This document shows, in pieces, positions 1 to 7,293 of a stretch of DNA of 23,303 nucleotides. A program made the position numbers and the translations under genes. This stretch comes from Chloroflexota bacterium. GTDB taxonomy: Bacteria; Chloroflexota; Ktedonobacteria; Ktedonobacterales; Ktedonobacteraceae. The first letter of the stretch is position 1. Each line of letters opens with the position of its first letter. The stretch covers positions 1 to 23,303 of the forward strand of contig JAJZEJ010000342.1 of NCBI GenBank assembly GCA_021828635.1. Direction: 5' to 3'. Below the pieces are notes generated by a model. The model did not search any database. It saw only the letters and a program-made list of their open reading frames with translations, and was not told the origin of the DNA.

Positions 1-994
1 CCGGCAGCGTATCGCTGACGAAATTGCCGCCGCCAATCTCCGGTCCCGCCAGATATTTTAGCACGTGTGGGCGGCGAAATGGTGGGTGAAAGGCGATGAA
101 GAAGTGGAAGCTGCGATAGTCTTCATTATCCGTAGGAGCTTGGTGCAACGGCATCACATAGGGAAACGACATGTGCCAGAGATTATCAAAGCGCACCGTC
201 ACATCTTTCATAGCCCGTGCCAGCGATGCTATTTCTGTATCATTCAATTCATAGATGTGGGCCACACGCCGCTTGGGCGCGACATAAACCTCGTAGGCAT
301 AACGTGCGAAGTAGGGAACAAAGGCGATAGCATGTTCATCTTCATATAAGATACGACGCCCATCCTGCTGCTCAGCCTTGATGATGGCCGTGAAAAGCGT
401 CTCGCCTTGCTCGTTAAGATAGCGTTGCGATGCCAGTAGTTCCGTCTCTATCGTCTTAAAAACAAAGTTCGTGGCATAGACCTGGCTATGCGGGTGTGGA
501 TTAGAGACACCGACCACCTCGCCTTTATTCTCGAAGCACAGAACATGTTTGACCTGTGGACGTTGCCCCAGATCAAACGTCTGCTGTTGCCAGACCTGCA
601 CAATCTGATAAATCTCGTCTAACGACATCTCCGCCATCGTCAAATCATGACGTGGGCTATAACAGATAACTCGTGCATAGCCCTGTGCTGGGCGTGAACG
701 ATATGGCCCAGGCGGCACACGTATCTCAACTGGCGCATCCATGCCCACGCAAGGATGGTCATTATCAAACACAAATGTCTGCTGGTATGGCGGATTGACA
801 TGACCACTAATACGTTGATTGCCAGGACACAGATAGCAATCGGCAACGTAGGATGGAATGGTTGCGCTCTCGGTTGCCACAGTAGCCCCAATCCAGGGCC
901 GATTTTGCCGATGGGCCGCGACGATAATCCATTCTTCACGCAACGGATGCCAGCGTTCCTCCCAGGCCGGAGTTTGCTGATGGTGATTGTTCAT
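1..994 (-). CDS. galT: Galactose-1-phosphate uridylyltransferase, 3' end missing
   Basis: This gene transfers UMP between UDP-glucose and galactose-1-phosphate in the cytoplasmic Leloir pathway. About 331 codons are visible; the C-terminus lies beyond the window edge. The family signature NPHPHSQ is at about residues 165-171, with H169 the expected uridylylated nucleophile. A CxxC pair (C53, C56) and an RHD (H116) match the structural metal site of the family. The start ATG at 994 has the Shine-Dalgarno AGGAGA five to six bases upstream. That site overlaps the end of galE, only 12 bp away, so the two genes are co-transcribed and probably translationally coupled. The late motif [11 protein letters not shown] near the edge is also typical of GalT. 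Confidence 0.95.
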   Translation of the reverse strand, partial: MNNHHQQTPAWEERWHPLREEWIIVAAHRQNRPWIGATVATESATIPSYVADCYLCPGNQRISGHVNPPYQQTFVFDNDHPCVGMDAPVEIRVPPGPYRSRPAQGYARVICYSPRHDLTMAEMSLDEIYQIVQVWQQQTFDLGQRPQVKHVLCFENKGEVVGVSNPHPHSQVYATNFVFKTIETELLASQRYLNEQGETLFTAIIKAEQQDGRRILYEDEHAIAFVPYFARYAYEVYVAPKRRVAHIYELNDTEIASLARAMKDVTVRFDNLWHMSFPYVMPLHQAPTDNEDYRSFHFFIAFHPPFRRPHVLKYLAGPEIGGGNFVSDTLP

Positions 995-1006
995 GGTCTC
1001 TCCTGC

Positions 1007-1984
1007 TTAAAAGCCATCAGGATGCGTGCTATGCCACTGCCATGCCGTTTGCACTATCGTTTCCAGACCATACTGAGCCTTCCAGCCCAATTCACGCTCA
1101 GCTTTGCTGCTATCCGCCCAGATCGCCACAGGATCACCAGGGCGTCGGCCTACGCGCTCAACCTTGAAATCAACGCCACTGACACGCTTTGCCATGTCTA
1201 CGACTTCCTGTACAGTATAGCCCACGCCTGTCCCCAGGTTGTAAGCCGTACTTTGCTGTGTCTCCACCAGATGCTCTAAAGCTCGTACATGCGCAATTGC
1301 CAGATCAACGATATAAATATAATCGCGGATGGCCGTGCCGTCACGTGTTGGATAATCCGTCCCAAAGATTTGCACGGATGCACGTTTGCCCACAGCAGCT
1401 TTCATCACTAACGGAACAAGATTCAGCGTAACGCTCCAATCCTCACCCAGTGTGCCATCAAGAGCAGCACCAGCGGCGTTGAAGTAGCGCAATGCGACAG
1501 ACTTGAGGTCGCGGGTACGATCAAACCATTTCAGCAAGGTCTCAACCATTAACTTTGTTTCGCCATACACACTCTCTGGCCCTACCGGCGCATCTTCCGC
1601 TACCGGCAACTGCTTAGGTGTACCGAAGATTGAGCAGCTTGACGAGAAAACGAAAAATTGTACGTGGTGGCGCACCATCGCTTCCAACAATGTCAGCGTG
1701 CCACACACGTTATTTCTGAAATATATCTCAGGCGCTGCCATCGACTCTCCTGGTGCTTTGTAAGCTGCAAAATGCATAACCGCATCCGGTTTATACTGCT
1801 CGAAGAGACTATCCAGCAGAGCCGCATCACCAGTATCGCCTTGTATCAGTGATACACCCGCCACAGCTTGTAGATGACCACGTTCTAACGTATCCAGCAC
1901 AACAACTTCATAGCCACGCTGTAACAACTCACGCACTGTATGTGAGCCAATATAGCCAGCTCCTCCGGTGACAAGTACTTTCAT
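1007..1984 (-). CDS. galE: UDP-glucose 4-epimerase
   Basis: This 325-residue extended SDR enzyme interconverts UDP-galactose and UDP-glucose with bound NAD. The Rossmann motif GGAGYIG is at residues 7-13. The SSS stretch at 114-116 supplies the catalytic Ser, and the YxxxK pair is Y140/K144 (YGETK). Length and motifs are full for the family. The start ATG is preceded by AAAGGAAG. It is the first gene of a galE-galT operon read from a strong promoter at 2048-2077. GalE regenerates the UDP-glucose that GalT uses, so the pair forms a functional galactose unit; no galactokinase is in view. Confidence 0.96.
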   Translation of the reverse strand: MKVLVTGGAGYIGSHTVRELLQRGYEVVVLDTLERGHLQAVAGVSLIQGDTGDAALLDSLFEQYKPDAVMHFAAYKAPGESMAAPEIYFRNNVCGTLTLLEAMVRHHVQFFVFSSSCSIFGTPKQLPVAEDAPVGPESVYGETKLMVETLLKWFDRTRDLKSVALRYFNAAGAALDGTLGEDWSVTLNLVPLVMKAAVGKRASVQIFGTDYPTRDGTAIRDYIYIVDLAIAHVRALEHLVETQQSTAYNLGTGVGYTVQEVVDMAKRVSGVDFKVERVGRRPGDPVAIWADSSKAERELGWKAQYGLETIVQTAWQWHSTHPDGF

Positions 1985-2047
1985 AGCATACTTCCTTTCA
2001 CTGGTAGCATAATCAGATCAATTCCCTGCTATCTCTACCTTACTCAT

Positions 2048-2077
2048 AGTATAACCGCTCAAATGGTGCGCTGTCAA
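2048..2077 (-). promoter_or_regulatory. galE-galT promoter
   Basis: On the minus strand TTGACA (2077-2072) and TATACT (2053-2048) are separated by 18 bp. Transcription would start near 2041, giving a leader of about 55 nt before galE. The -35 element directly abuts the repeated sites at 2078-2114. Confidence 0.8.
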
Positions 2078-2114
2078 TGCACATTCGCGCAAATTATCTG
2101 CGCATATACGCAAA
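2078..2114. promoter_or_regulatory. Two direct-repeat operator-like sites upstream of galE
   Basis: On the plus strand TGCACATTCGCGCAAA (2078-2093) and TGCGCATATACGCAAA (2099-2114) match at 12 of 16 positions and start exactly 21 bp apart, about two helical turns. Each contains a TGCG-N6-CGCA dyad, perfect in the second copy. They sit right against the galE -35, the position expected for an activator, or for a repressor that blocks polymerase. The cognate regulator is not identified. Confidence 0.55.
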
Positions 2115-2162
2115 ATTCTAACAAGTAAAATATGTGGGGCTATAGGGAAAGCAGACATACGG

Positions 2163-2230
2163 GCAGGGCGACGCGAGGGATCAATGCCATTCGAGTAAGA
2201 GGAACAGGGCGACGCGAGGGATCGCCCTGT
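2163..2230. repeat. Palindromic intergenic repeat (REP-like)
   Basis: The 18-mer CAGGGCGACGCGAGGGATC-type unit occurs twice, near 2164-2182 and 2205-2223. The second copy is completed into a hairpin: ACAGGGCGA (2204-2212), a 9-nt loop, and TCGCCCTGT (2222-2230), a perfect 9-bp stem. There is no T-run, so it is not a classical terminator, although it lies just downstream of the tetR stop. It is likely a dispersed palindromic element; no further copy was noticed in the window. Confidence 0.6.
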
Positions 2231-2270
2231 CGGAGATTGTCCTGGGTGCTGTTGCCTTGTGTGTATACTT

Positions 2271-2893
2271 TTATGATCGTGCCGCGATACCACGAAAGTA
2301 GATGCGGGCAAGATAGGCTATTAACTCTTCTGGTGGCATCTGCACGTTACGCGATAGACGTTCGTAGCTGTGTGGTGAGAGCAAGCTAAAGAACGCGCCG
2401 AGCATCACTTCTGTGGGAATATCGCTGTCGAACTCGCCGTCGCTCTTGCCTTCTATGAGTAGTGTGCGGACACGGGTGGCGAATTGTTCCCATAGTTCGC
2501 GCATGTGCGTACCCTTTTCTTTCAGCAGGCGCTGCTGGTCTACATTGTTGTACATTGTATAGAGAAACTGCGCGTGTTTGCAGAATAAGCCTGTGTAAAG
2601 CAGGTGCAGGATGGCCTCTAACTTCGCCCGACTTGTCGGCTGTGTGGTAATAACCTCGTCAACGCGCTGCAAAAAACTCTGCATATCACGCGAGAAAATC
2701 GCCACTACCAGGTCTTCCTTGCCAGGAAAATGCAGGTAGACGGTTCCCTTCGCAATGCCCACTCGTGCGGCAATCTCATCAACTGAGGTCTCGTGATAGC
2801 CTTTTTCCAGCAAGACCTCCTCGGCCACCTGGAGAATCAGTGCCTCTGTCGTTGGCGTTCCTTGAGTGAGCGAGACGCCTGTGTGGTTTGCAT
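2271..2893 (-). CDS. TetR family transcriptional regulator with apparent N-terminal frameshift
   Basis: Residues encoded from 2828 downward show a TetR DNA-binding region (GYHETSVDEIAARVGIAKG then TVYLHFPGKEDL) followed by an all-helical ligand domain. The frame open at 2828 has only a GTG there, with no ribosome site, and would lack the first part of helix 1. The good Shine-Dalgarno GGGAGGA (2910-2904) serves ATG 2893, whose frame reads MQTTQASRSLKERQRQRH and stops at 2839-2837. A -1 shift near 2849 joins SLKERQR to TEALILQVAEEVLLEKG, a normal TetR start. The gene is therefore either a recent pseudogene, a sequencing error, or truly starts at GTG 2828 (185 aa). Its regulatory region is intact. 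Confidence 0.8.
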
Positions 2894-2924
2894 CGCGGAT
2901 ACATCCTCCCTAGACATCTATTGT

Positions 2925-2964
2925 TCAGTTTATGACTGATATTTATTTTCTGACTATCTAGTCA
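2925..2964. promoter_or_regulatory. Putative TetR operators (two dyads)
   Basis: TGACTATCTAGTCA (2951-2964) is a 6-bp dyad with a 2-bp centre. TCAGTTTATGACTGA (2925-2939) is a 5-bp dyad with a 5-bp centre. The first covers the predicted transcription start of tetR, the usual place for autorepression. They also lie in the region shared with the divergent nuclease-like gene. Assignment to this TetR is inferred from position and symmetry. Confidence 0.6.
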
Positions 2965-2966
2965 TT

Positions 2967-2996
2967 ATTGTAAACGTGAATCGGGAGAGATGTCAA
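2967..2996 (-). promoter_or_regulatory. tetR promoter
   Basis: On the minus strand TTGACA (2996-2991), an 18-bp spacer, then TACAAT (2972-2967). The predicted start is near 2960, inside the 2951-2964 dyad. Confidence 0.75.
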
Positions 2997-3018
2997 GTAA
3001 GCCGACGATGAAAAAAAC

Positions 3019-3050
3019 TTGACAATGGAGCGGAGAAAGAGCAATATATA
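3019..3050 (+). promoter_or_regulatory. Candidate promoter of the nuclease-like gene
   Basis: A perfect TTGACA at 3019-3024 is followed by an AT-rich stretch at 3042-3050 that offers only imperfect -10 matches (AATATA at 18 bp, TATATA at 20 bp). The Shine-Dalgarno and start codon follow about 25-35 bp later. Confidence 0.5.
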
Positions 3051-3082
3051 GAACAAATAATCCTGACCGATGAGGAGTGGAT

Positions 3083-3559
3083 ATGGCGAAAAGTGATCTT
3101 CCACTGACAAAAATTATTGGCGAGTTAGATGGTTCAGATGCAAGCGTCAAAGAGAAAGTGTTAGAAACACTCGTGCTTGGTCTGATTGATCTTATTGGCT
3201 TACATTTTGTAGAATGGCGTCTCAGGCCACAACAAACCAAAGGCGTTGAAGTTGATGCTTTAGCAGAAAGTAGCCACCTCGTTTTTCATCGCTGGCAAAT
3301 TCAATGCAAGGATACTGCTATTGTTACTATGGAGGATATAGCTATAGAAGTGGGCTTAACCTTCTACTTAAAATCTAATGTCATTATGATGGTAACGACT
3401 GGTAAATTTAGTAATGCAGCTTTTGATTATGTAAAAGCTATTAAGCAGACGACAAATCTTCGTCTAATCCTCATTGATAACAAAGATTTGCATGTATTAA
3501 GTTCTCAACCGACAGCTATTAGCACGATTTTGTCTCGTGAAACGAAGTATGTGCAGTAG
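3083..3559 (+). CDS. Mrr/PD-(D/E)XK restriction endonuclease-like protein
   Basis: The 158-residue protein starts at ATG 3083, six bases after GAGGAG; an in-frame GTG at 3077 is less well placed. Residues 55-76 contain VEVD (D58) and WQIQCKD (Q74-x-K76), matching the D...QxK active-site pattern of Mrr-type endonuclease folds; E44 in VEWR could be the earlier acidic residue. The following strands (MMVTTGKFSNAAFDYV, LRLILIDNKDL) fit the end of an Mrr catalytic domain. No separate DNA-binding domain or methyltransferase is present. Its codons are AT-richer than its neighbours, suggesting transfer. It may act in DNA cleavage or repair; the fold is inferred from motifs, and the target is unknown. 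Confidence 0.65.
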   Translation: MAKSDLPLTKIIGELDGSDASVKEKVLETLVLGLIDLIGLHFVEWRLRPQQTKGVEVDALAESSHLVFHRWQIQCKDTAIVTMEDIAIEVGLTFYLKSNVIMMVTTGKFSNAAFDYVKAIKQTTNLRLILIDNKDLHVLSSQPTAISTILSRETKYVQ

Positions 3560-3598
3560 GCTTCATAATTTTCACTCTCCACTCAGGTTATATAGGCT

Positions 3599-4645
3599 CT
3601 AATGTTCATAACTATATTCCTCGCATTCCTCATGCGTCTTTTGTTGGCCCTTCATATCGCAGTAAAGCCCATCCATCTCGCAGCAGGCTCCCTCGTGGGC
3701 GTCGTTCTCGAACTGGATGGTGCTATGGCCGATATAGTACTTTTCAGCAAGCAAGGCATTGATGGTTTGTAGAATTGACGAACTGGTACTGAGTGGCAGA
3801 TTATCAATCAGGACGTGGCAGGAGAGCGCATACATATTGTTGGTAATGCACCACACGTGCAGGTCATGAACGTTTTGGACGCCCTGTACCTGGCGGATGT
3901 CACGTACCAAATCCTGCATAGAAATGTCTTTCGGCGAAGACTCAAGCAGGATATCGGAGGTCTCGCGCAAGATGCGCCATGCACCAGTGGCGATCAGGAT
4001 AGCGATGCCGACTGAGAGCAGGGGGTCTATGGGTGTCCAGCCCGTGAGCAAAATGATCAGGCCCGCTATGATGACGCCGATAGAGGCACCAACATCACCT
4101 ATCACATGTAGAAAAGCAGCACGGGTATTAAGATCATCTTGCTTATGCAAACCAAAGCCGATAAACAGGTTGACCGCGATGCCAATACCCGCCGAGATAA
4201 ACATGGCTAGTGGCTGAATGGGTTCTGGATGCTGGAAACGCTGAATGGCCTCCCAGACGATCACAAGAGCGATCACGATCAATGTAACGGCATTAATCAG
4301 CGCGGCCAGAATGCCGACGCGATAATAGCCAAAGGTTTTGCGTTCATTGGAAGGACGCTCAATCTGAGCGGCGGCAAACCATGCCAGGCCGAGCGCGAAG
4401 ATGTCTGTTACCACGTGACCGGCATCTGAGAGCAAAGCCAGCGAATTAGCCAGCAAGCCACCAGTCAATTCAGCTGCGAGGATAATGATGGTCAGGAAGA
4501 AAGCGAGGCGCAGGCTCTGCTTTGCCATGCCATGCGTATGGTCATGTGAATGTACATGTTGATGAGGCTGCTGTCCATGTTGGACCACGCGACGTTGCGC
4601 GGCTAATGGTGTTTCATGCATATCCGGCTTCTTCACCGCGCTCAT
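3599..4645 (-). CDS. Cation diffusion facilitator (Zn/Cd-type efflux transporter)
   Basis: This inner-membrane antiporter of 348 residues exports divalent metal ions. A His-rich cytosolic N-terminus (about residues 23-38) precedes six membrane segments between about 45 and 220. Metal site A has H77/D81 (SDAGHVVTD) and H180/D184 (HVIGD); the HxxxD pairs are typical of Zn-transporting members. The C-terminal cytosolic domain (about 230-318, containing VHDLHVW) is normal. It is extended by a Cys/His/Glu-rich tail (CC at 321-322, later C, H and ECEE) that probably binds metal. Its start overlaps the arsR stop by 4 bp (ATGA), so it is translated from the same mRNA under metal-responsive control. 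Confidence 0.93.
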   Translation of the reverse strand: MSAVKKPDMHETPLAAQRRVVQHGQQPHQHVHSHDHTHGMAKQSLRLAFFLTIIILAAELTGGLLANSLALLSDAGHVVTDIFALGLAWFAAAQIERPSNERKTFGYYRVGILAALINAVTLIVIALVIVWEAIQRFQHPEPIQPLAMFISAGIGIAVNLFIGFGLHKQDDLNTRAAFLHVIGDVGASIGVIIAGLIILLTGWTPIDPLLSVGIAILIATGAWRILRETSDILLESSPKDISMQDLVRDIRQVQGVQNVHDLHVWCITNNMYALSCHVLIDNLPLSTSSSILQTINALLAEKYYIGHSTIQFENDAHEGACCEMDGLYCDMKGQQKTHEECEEYSYEH

Positions 4646-5097
4646 GCTGATACCTCCACTGTTTGCCCATGCAGAACCTCCGACAGAGAGCTTTCACAGG
4701 ACTCTATCGTATGGGCCAGGCTCATTTGCAGAAGTTGACGAATATGGGCATCGACTAGCCGATAGTAGACAACACGCCCAACTTTGCGCATCGCCACCAC
4801 TTGCTGATTGCGTAACACGCGCAATTGATGTGAAATGGTCGTATCATCGCGTCCCAGTGCAGCCGCGATGTCGCAGACGCACAACTCTCCCTGTGGGGCT
4901 GATAAGAGCGTATAGACTACTTGCACACGGGTAGGATCGCTTAGCACAGTAAAGAGCGAGGCAATCCGTGTAGCCTCCTCGCTACTCAACGCCTGTTTGC
5001 GCACGTGCTGCATCTGCTCTTCATGCACAATGCGTTCCTGGCACATATCAATTGGTGAGACAGTCACTCTGCCTTCCTCATGTTTCGCTGCTCCCAT
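4642..5097 (-). CDS. ArsR/SmtB family metal-sensing repressor
   Basis: This winged-helix repressor should release DNA on binding metal and control the efflux gene that overlaps it. The winged helix spans about residues 40-115, with the recognition region DDTTISHQLRVL. Two metal-site signatures are visible: ELCVCD (C73, C75) of the alpha-3/CadC type, with C19 in the N-terminal arm as a possible third ligand, and DAH-x10-HxxE (D116, H118, H129, E132) of the alpha-5/CzrA type. Zn(II), Cd(II) or Pb(II) are the likely signals. ATG 5097 has only a weak ribosome site. GTG 5067 follows GAGGAAGG by four bases and gives MTVSPIDMCQ, so the true protein may be ten residues shorter. Confidence 0.92.
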   Translation of the reverse strand: MGAAKHEEGRVTVSPIDMCQERIVHEEQMQHVRKQALSSEEATRIASLFTVLSDPTRVQVVYTLLSAPQGELCVCDIAAALGRDDTTISHQLRVLRNQQVVAMRKVGRVVYYRLVDAHIRQLLQMSLAHTIESCESSLSEVLHGQTVEVSA

Positions 5098-5120
5098 TGA
5101 CCCATCTCGCTTTCACCTGT

Positions 5121-5177
5121 ATAATTGTACATCCATGCAACTATTCATACTATACCATAGCGATGTTGGTATCGCAA
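5121..5177 (-). promoter_or_regulatory. arsR-efflux promoter and operator
   Basis: On the minus strand TTGCGA (5177-5172), a 17-bp spacer and TATAGT (5154-5149) form a good promoter. Starting at the expected +1 is an imperfect dyad ATAATTG-N10-CAACTAT (5121-5144), of a size and position suited to an ArsR/SmtB dimer. Binding there would block initiation until metal is present. Confidence 0.65.
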
Positions 5178-5239
5178 GCCTCTTTACAGGAATGATAATA
5201 TTTTTGCAAGAGGGATTTTCCTCTACCATCCGGCATACC

Positions 5240-5269
5240 TTGCGGACGTAACAACATACATGCTAGACT
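5240..5269 (+). promoter_or_regulatory. Histidine kinase promoter, probably leaderless
   Basis: TTGCGG (5240-5245), an 18-bp spacer and an extended -10 TGCTAGACT (-10 hexamer 5264-5269). The start codon GTG begins only five bases after the hexamer, so transcription would begin at or next to the start codon. Confidence 0.5.
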
Positions 5270-5274
5270 AAGAC

Positions 5275-7293
5275 GTGTCTATTTTACCTGTGCAGGCAAC
5301 ACCTACTTGGTGGCAACAACTACGTTCCCGACTGACACTCATCTATATCTTGGTGGCGTTTATTCTGATTGGATTGAGTGTGGTGGGACACATACGCCTA
5401 TTAAATGAGGTTGGCAAGACCTTTGGCGGTTTTTTCTGGGCCATCGATAATACTGATGGGCAAGTTGTTGTTGTCTCCACGCCCCCGCAACTCGCTCCCA
5501 TCCCGATTTCAGCTGACTCGCTGACTAGTAATAGTCGTATCATCGCTGTTGATGGACAGAAAGGGTCCGACGCATTATCGCGTGTCTATCGGCGTGTCAG
5601 TCCTGGTACACAACTGACCTATACAGTGCAGCATAACCAGCAAATTATGCAAATTACACATACTACCTACACTTTTACATTCGGCATGTGGTTCGAGAAT
5701 TATGGGCTGGCTTTCCTGGCGGGTTTGAGCTGGTTACTCGTAGGTGGCATTTTGCTGGCAACCTCTACAGATTGGAGTGGTGCGGTAGAGGGTCTCACAC
5801 TTTTACCTCCGGCCATGCTTTTTCTGCTCTACAGCCATTGGGGCAATGTGCAGCAAGCTTATCCAGCTGATGTCGTTTTTCAGCTTTTGTGGGTACCTTC
5901 ATTCGCCCTACTCGGCGCGGCCTTTATCCATTTAAGTCTGACGTACCGACCGGAGGCGCTCACGACAGAGCGTGTGCCGCGTCTCGCCATTGATGGCTTG
6001 CCCTATCTGCCTCTACTGGCTCTTCTGGCCTATGAATGGAGTTCCTACCTGATCTTTGGTCAGGTGCCAACGCGCATCAATCTCATTGTAAGCCTGGGCT
6101 ACGGCGTCATTGGTGGTGTCATCAGCTTATGCATTGGTGTCACCTCGCTTGTGCGTGTGTGGCGTATCGTGCCGCAACAACCGGGCGAGACACGCACGCT
6201 CCAGGTGATGATCCCTGCACATATCCGTCGTCGCATCGGCGACCTGCTCACACTCTGGATTGGCGGCGTAGGTCTGGGCTTCTGCCTGGGCATTCTACCC
6301 ATCCTGCTTACAGGACAAACATTGTTGCCGCTCCCTATGTTTTATATTCTGGCAATTGCCTACCCATTCCTGCTAGCTTATGCTATTCGTTCATTACGTC
6401 TGGTAGATCGCTTGCAGGTGAGTCTGGAGCAACGCGAGAATGCTATGCGTGAACAGCAGAAGGCGATGGAAGAGCAACAAAAGATGGCGGAAGAGTTGCG
6501 AGACACAAACGCGGAGTTACAGCAAGCTACCTCATTGCTGCTACACGCCGATGCCCATCTGCGTTCTCTTTTGTCGCAACGCATCCACGACCAGCCCAAG
6601 CAGCAAGCATTGCGCATTCGCTCGCTGCTCGGCTATTGGCAACACAAGCTGCGTGTTGAGGCTGAGCGCGATACTTCTGGTAAAGTTGCGGTGCAACCCG
6701 TTATCGAGGCGCTAGGAAAAGTGCGTAAGATCAGCGAAGAGTTGGAGAGTGACTTGCGTGGTTTGCAATTGCTGGTTGAAGACGCTTATCAGCGCCGTAG
6801 CCTGGGTTTGAAACTGCATTTAGAGAAACTGATACGCGAGGATTTACCAGCACTGCACCAGGAATCACCACTTCAGGTGCAGGCTGACCTGTGGGCTATG
6901 GACGAACTTGGCACGAACTTGGAGCAGACAGCAGAAGGCGAGAAGGTTGCGGAAGCCATCTCCTATGCGGTCACACAGGCGCTCCTCAATGTCTACAATC
7001 ACTCAGGGGCTACCTTTGCGACTGTGCGCACGGCTATCAGTGGTCAGGCTATCGAGGTCACAGTGAGCGATAACGGACGTGGTTTTGATACAGAGAGTAT
7101 TCCATTAGAAAAGACAAGCCTGTTCAAAGCCCGTTTGAAAGTGCGTGAGGCTAGGGGTACGCTGGCTATTCGCTCGGTACTGCGTCCCCAGGCCGAGCAT
7201 GGCACACAACTCATTTTGCGGTTACCATTGCCTCCTTCGATGGTGCAGGCTGATGAAAGCATGCTGATCGAATCTAAGGTTCAGGGGTCATAG
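5275..7293 (+). CDS. Membrane sensor histidine kinase (NarL/ComP-type)
   Basis: This 672-residue kinase senses a signal at the membrane and phosphorylates a response regulator. One membrane segment (about 21-42) is followed by an extracytoplasmic region (about 45-135) with a PDZ-like look (SRIIAVDGQ). Then come about seven membrane segments (about 140-370), a coiled coil (about 380-430) and a HisKA_3-type dimerisation helix with the likely phospho-acceptor H438 (RIHDQPKQQ). The ATPase domain has an N box with N572/N575 (LLNVYNHSGA), a G box DNGRGF at 599-604, and a late HGTQLILRLP. The GTG start at 5275 lacks a ribosome site but fits a leaderless mRNA. It overlaps the convergent regulator gene by 20 bp, which is probably its partner. 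Confidence 0.88.
   Translation: MSILPVQATPTWWQQLRSRLTLIYILVAFILIGLSVVGHIRLLNEVGKTFGGFFWAIDNTDGQVVVVSTPPQLAPIPISADSLTSNSRIIAVDGQKGSDALSRVYRRVSPGTQLTYTVQHNQQIMQITHTTYTFTFGMWFENYGLAFLAGLSWLLVGGILLATSTDWSGAVEGLTLLPPAMLFLLYSHWGNVQQAYPADVVFQLLWVPSFALLGAAFIHLSLTYRPEALTTERVPRLAIDGLPYLPLLALLAYEWSSYLIFGQVPTRINLIVSLGYGVIGGVISLCIGVTSLVRVWRIVPQQPGETRTLQVMIPAHIRRRIGDLLTLWIGGVGLGFCLGILPILLTGQTLLPLPMFYILAIAYPFLLAYAIRSLRLVDRLQVSLEQRENAMREQQKAMEEQQKMAEELRDTNAELQQATSLLLHADAHLRSLLSQRIHDQPKQQALRIRSLLGYWQHKLRVEAERDTSGKVAVQPVIEALGKVRKISEELESDLRGLQLLVEDAYQRRSLGLKLHLEKLIREDLPALHQESPLQVQADLWAMDELGTNLEQTAEGEKVAEAISYAVTQALLNVYNHSGATFATVRTAISGQAIEVTVSDNGRGFDTESIPLEKTSLFKARLKVREARGTLAIRSVLRPQAEHGTQLILRLPLPPSMVQADESMLIESKVQGS

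Noticed and set aside
2018..2311. 97-residue minus-strand frame across the galE promoter and palindromic repeat
   Set aside because: It covers the promoter, repeats and the tetR end; its composition is not protein-like and no ribosome site is present.
5145..5239. Riboswitch or attenuator upstream of the histidine kinase
   Set aside because: Only short imperfect pairings are seen, and the best promoter lies downstream of this stretch, leaving no leader RNA.
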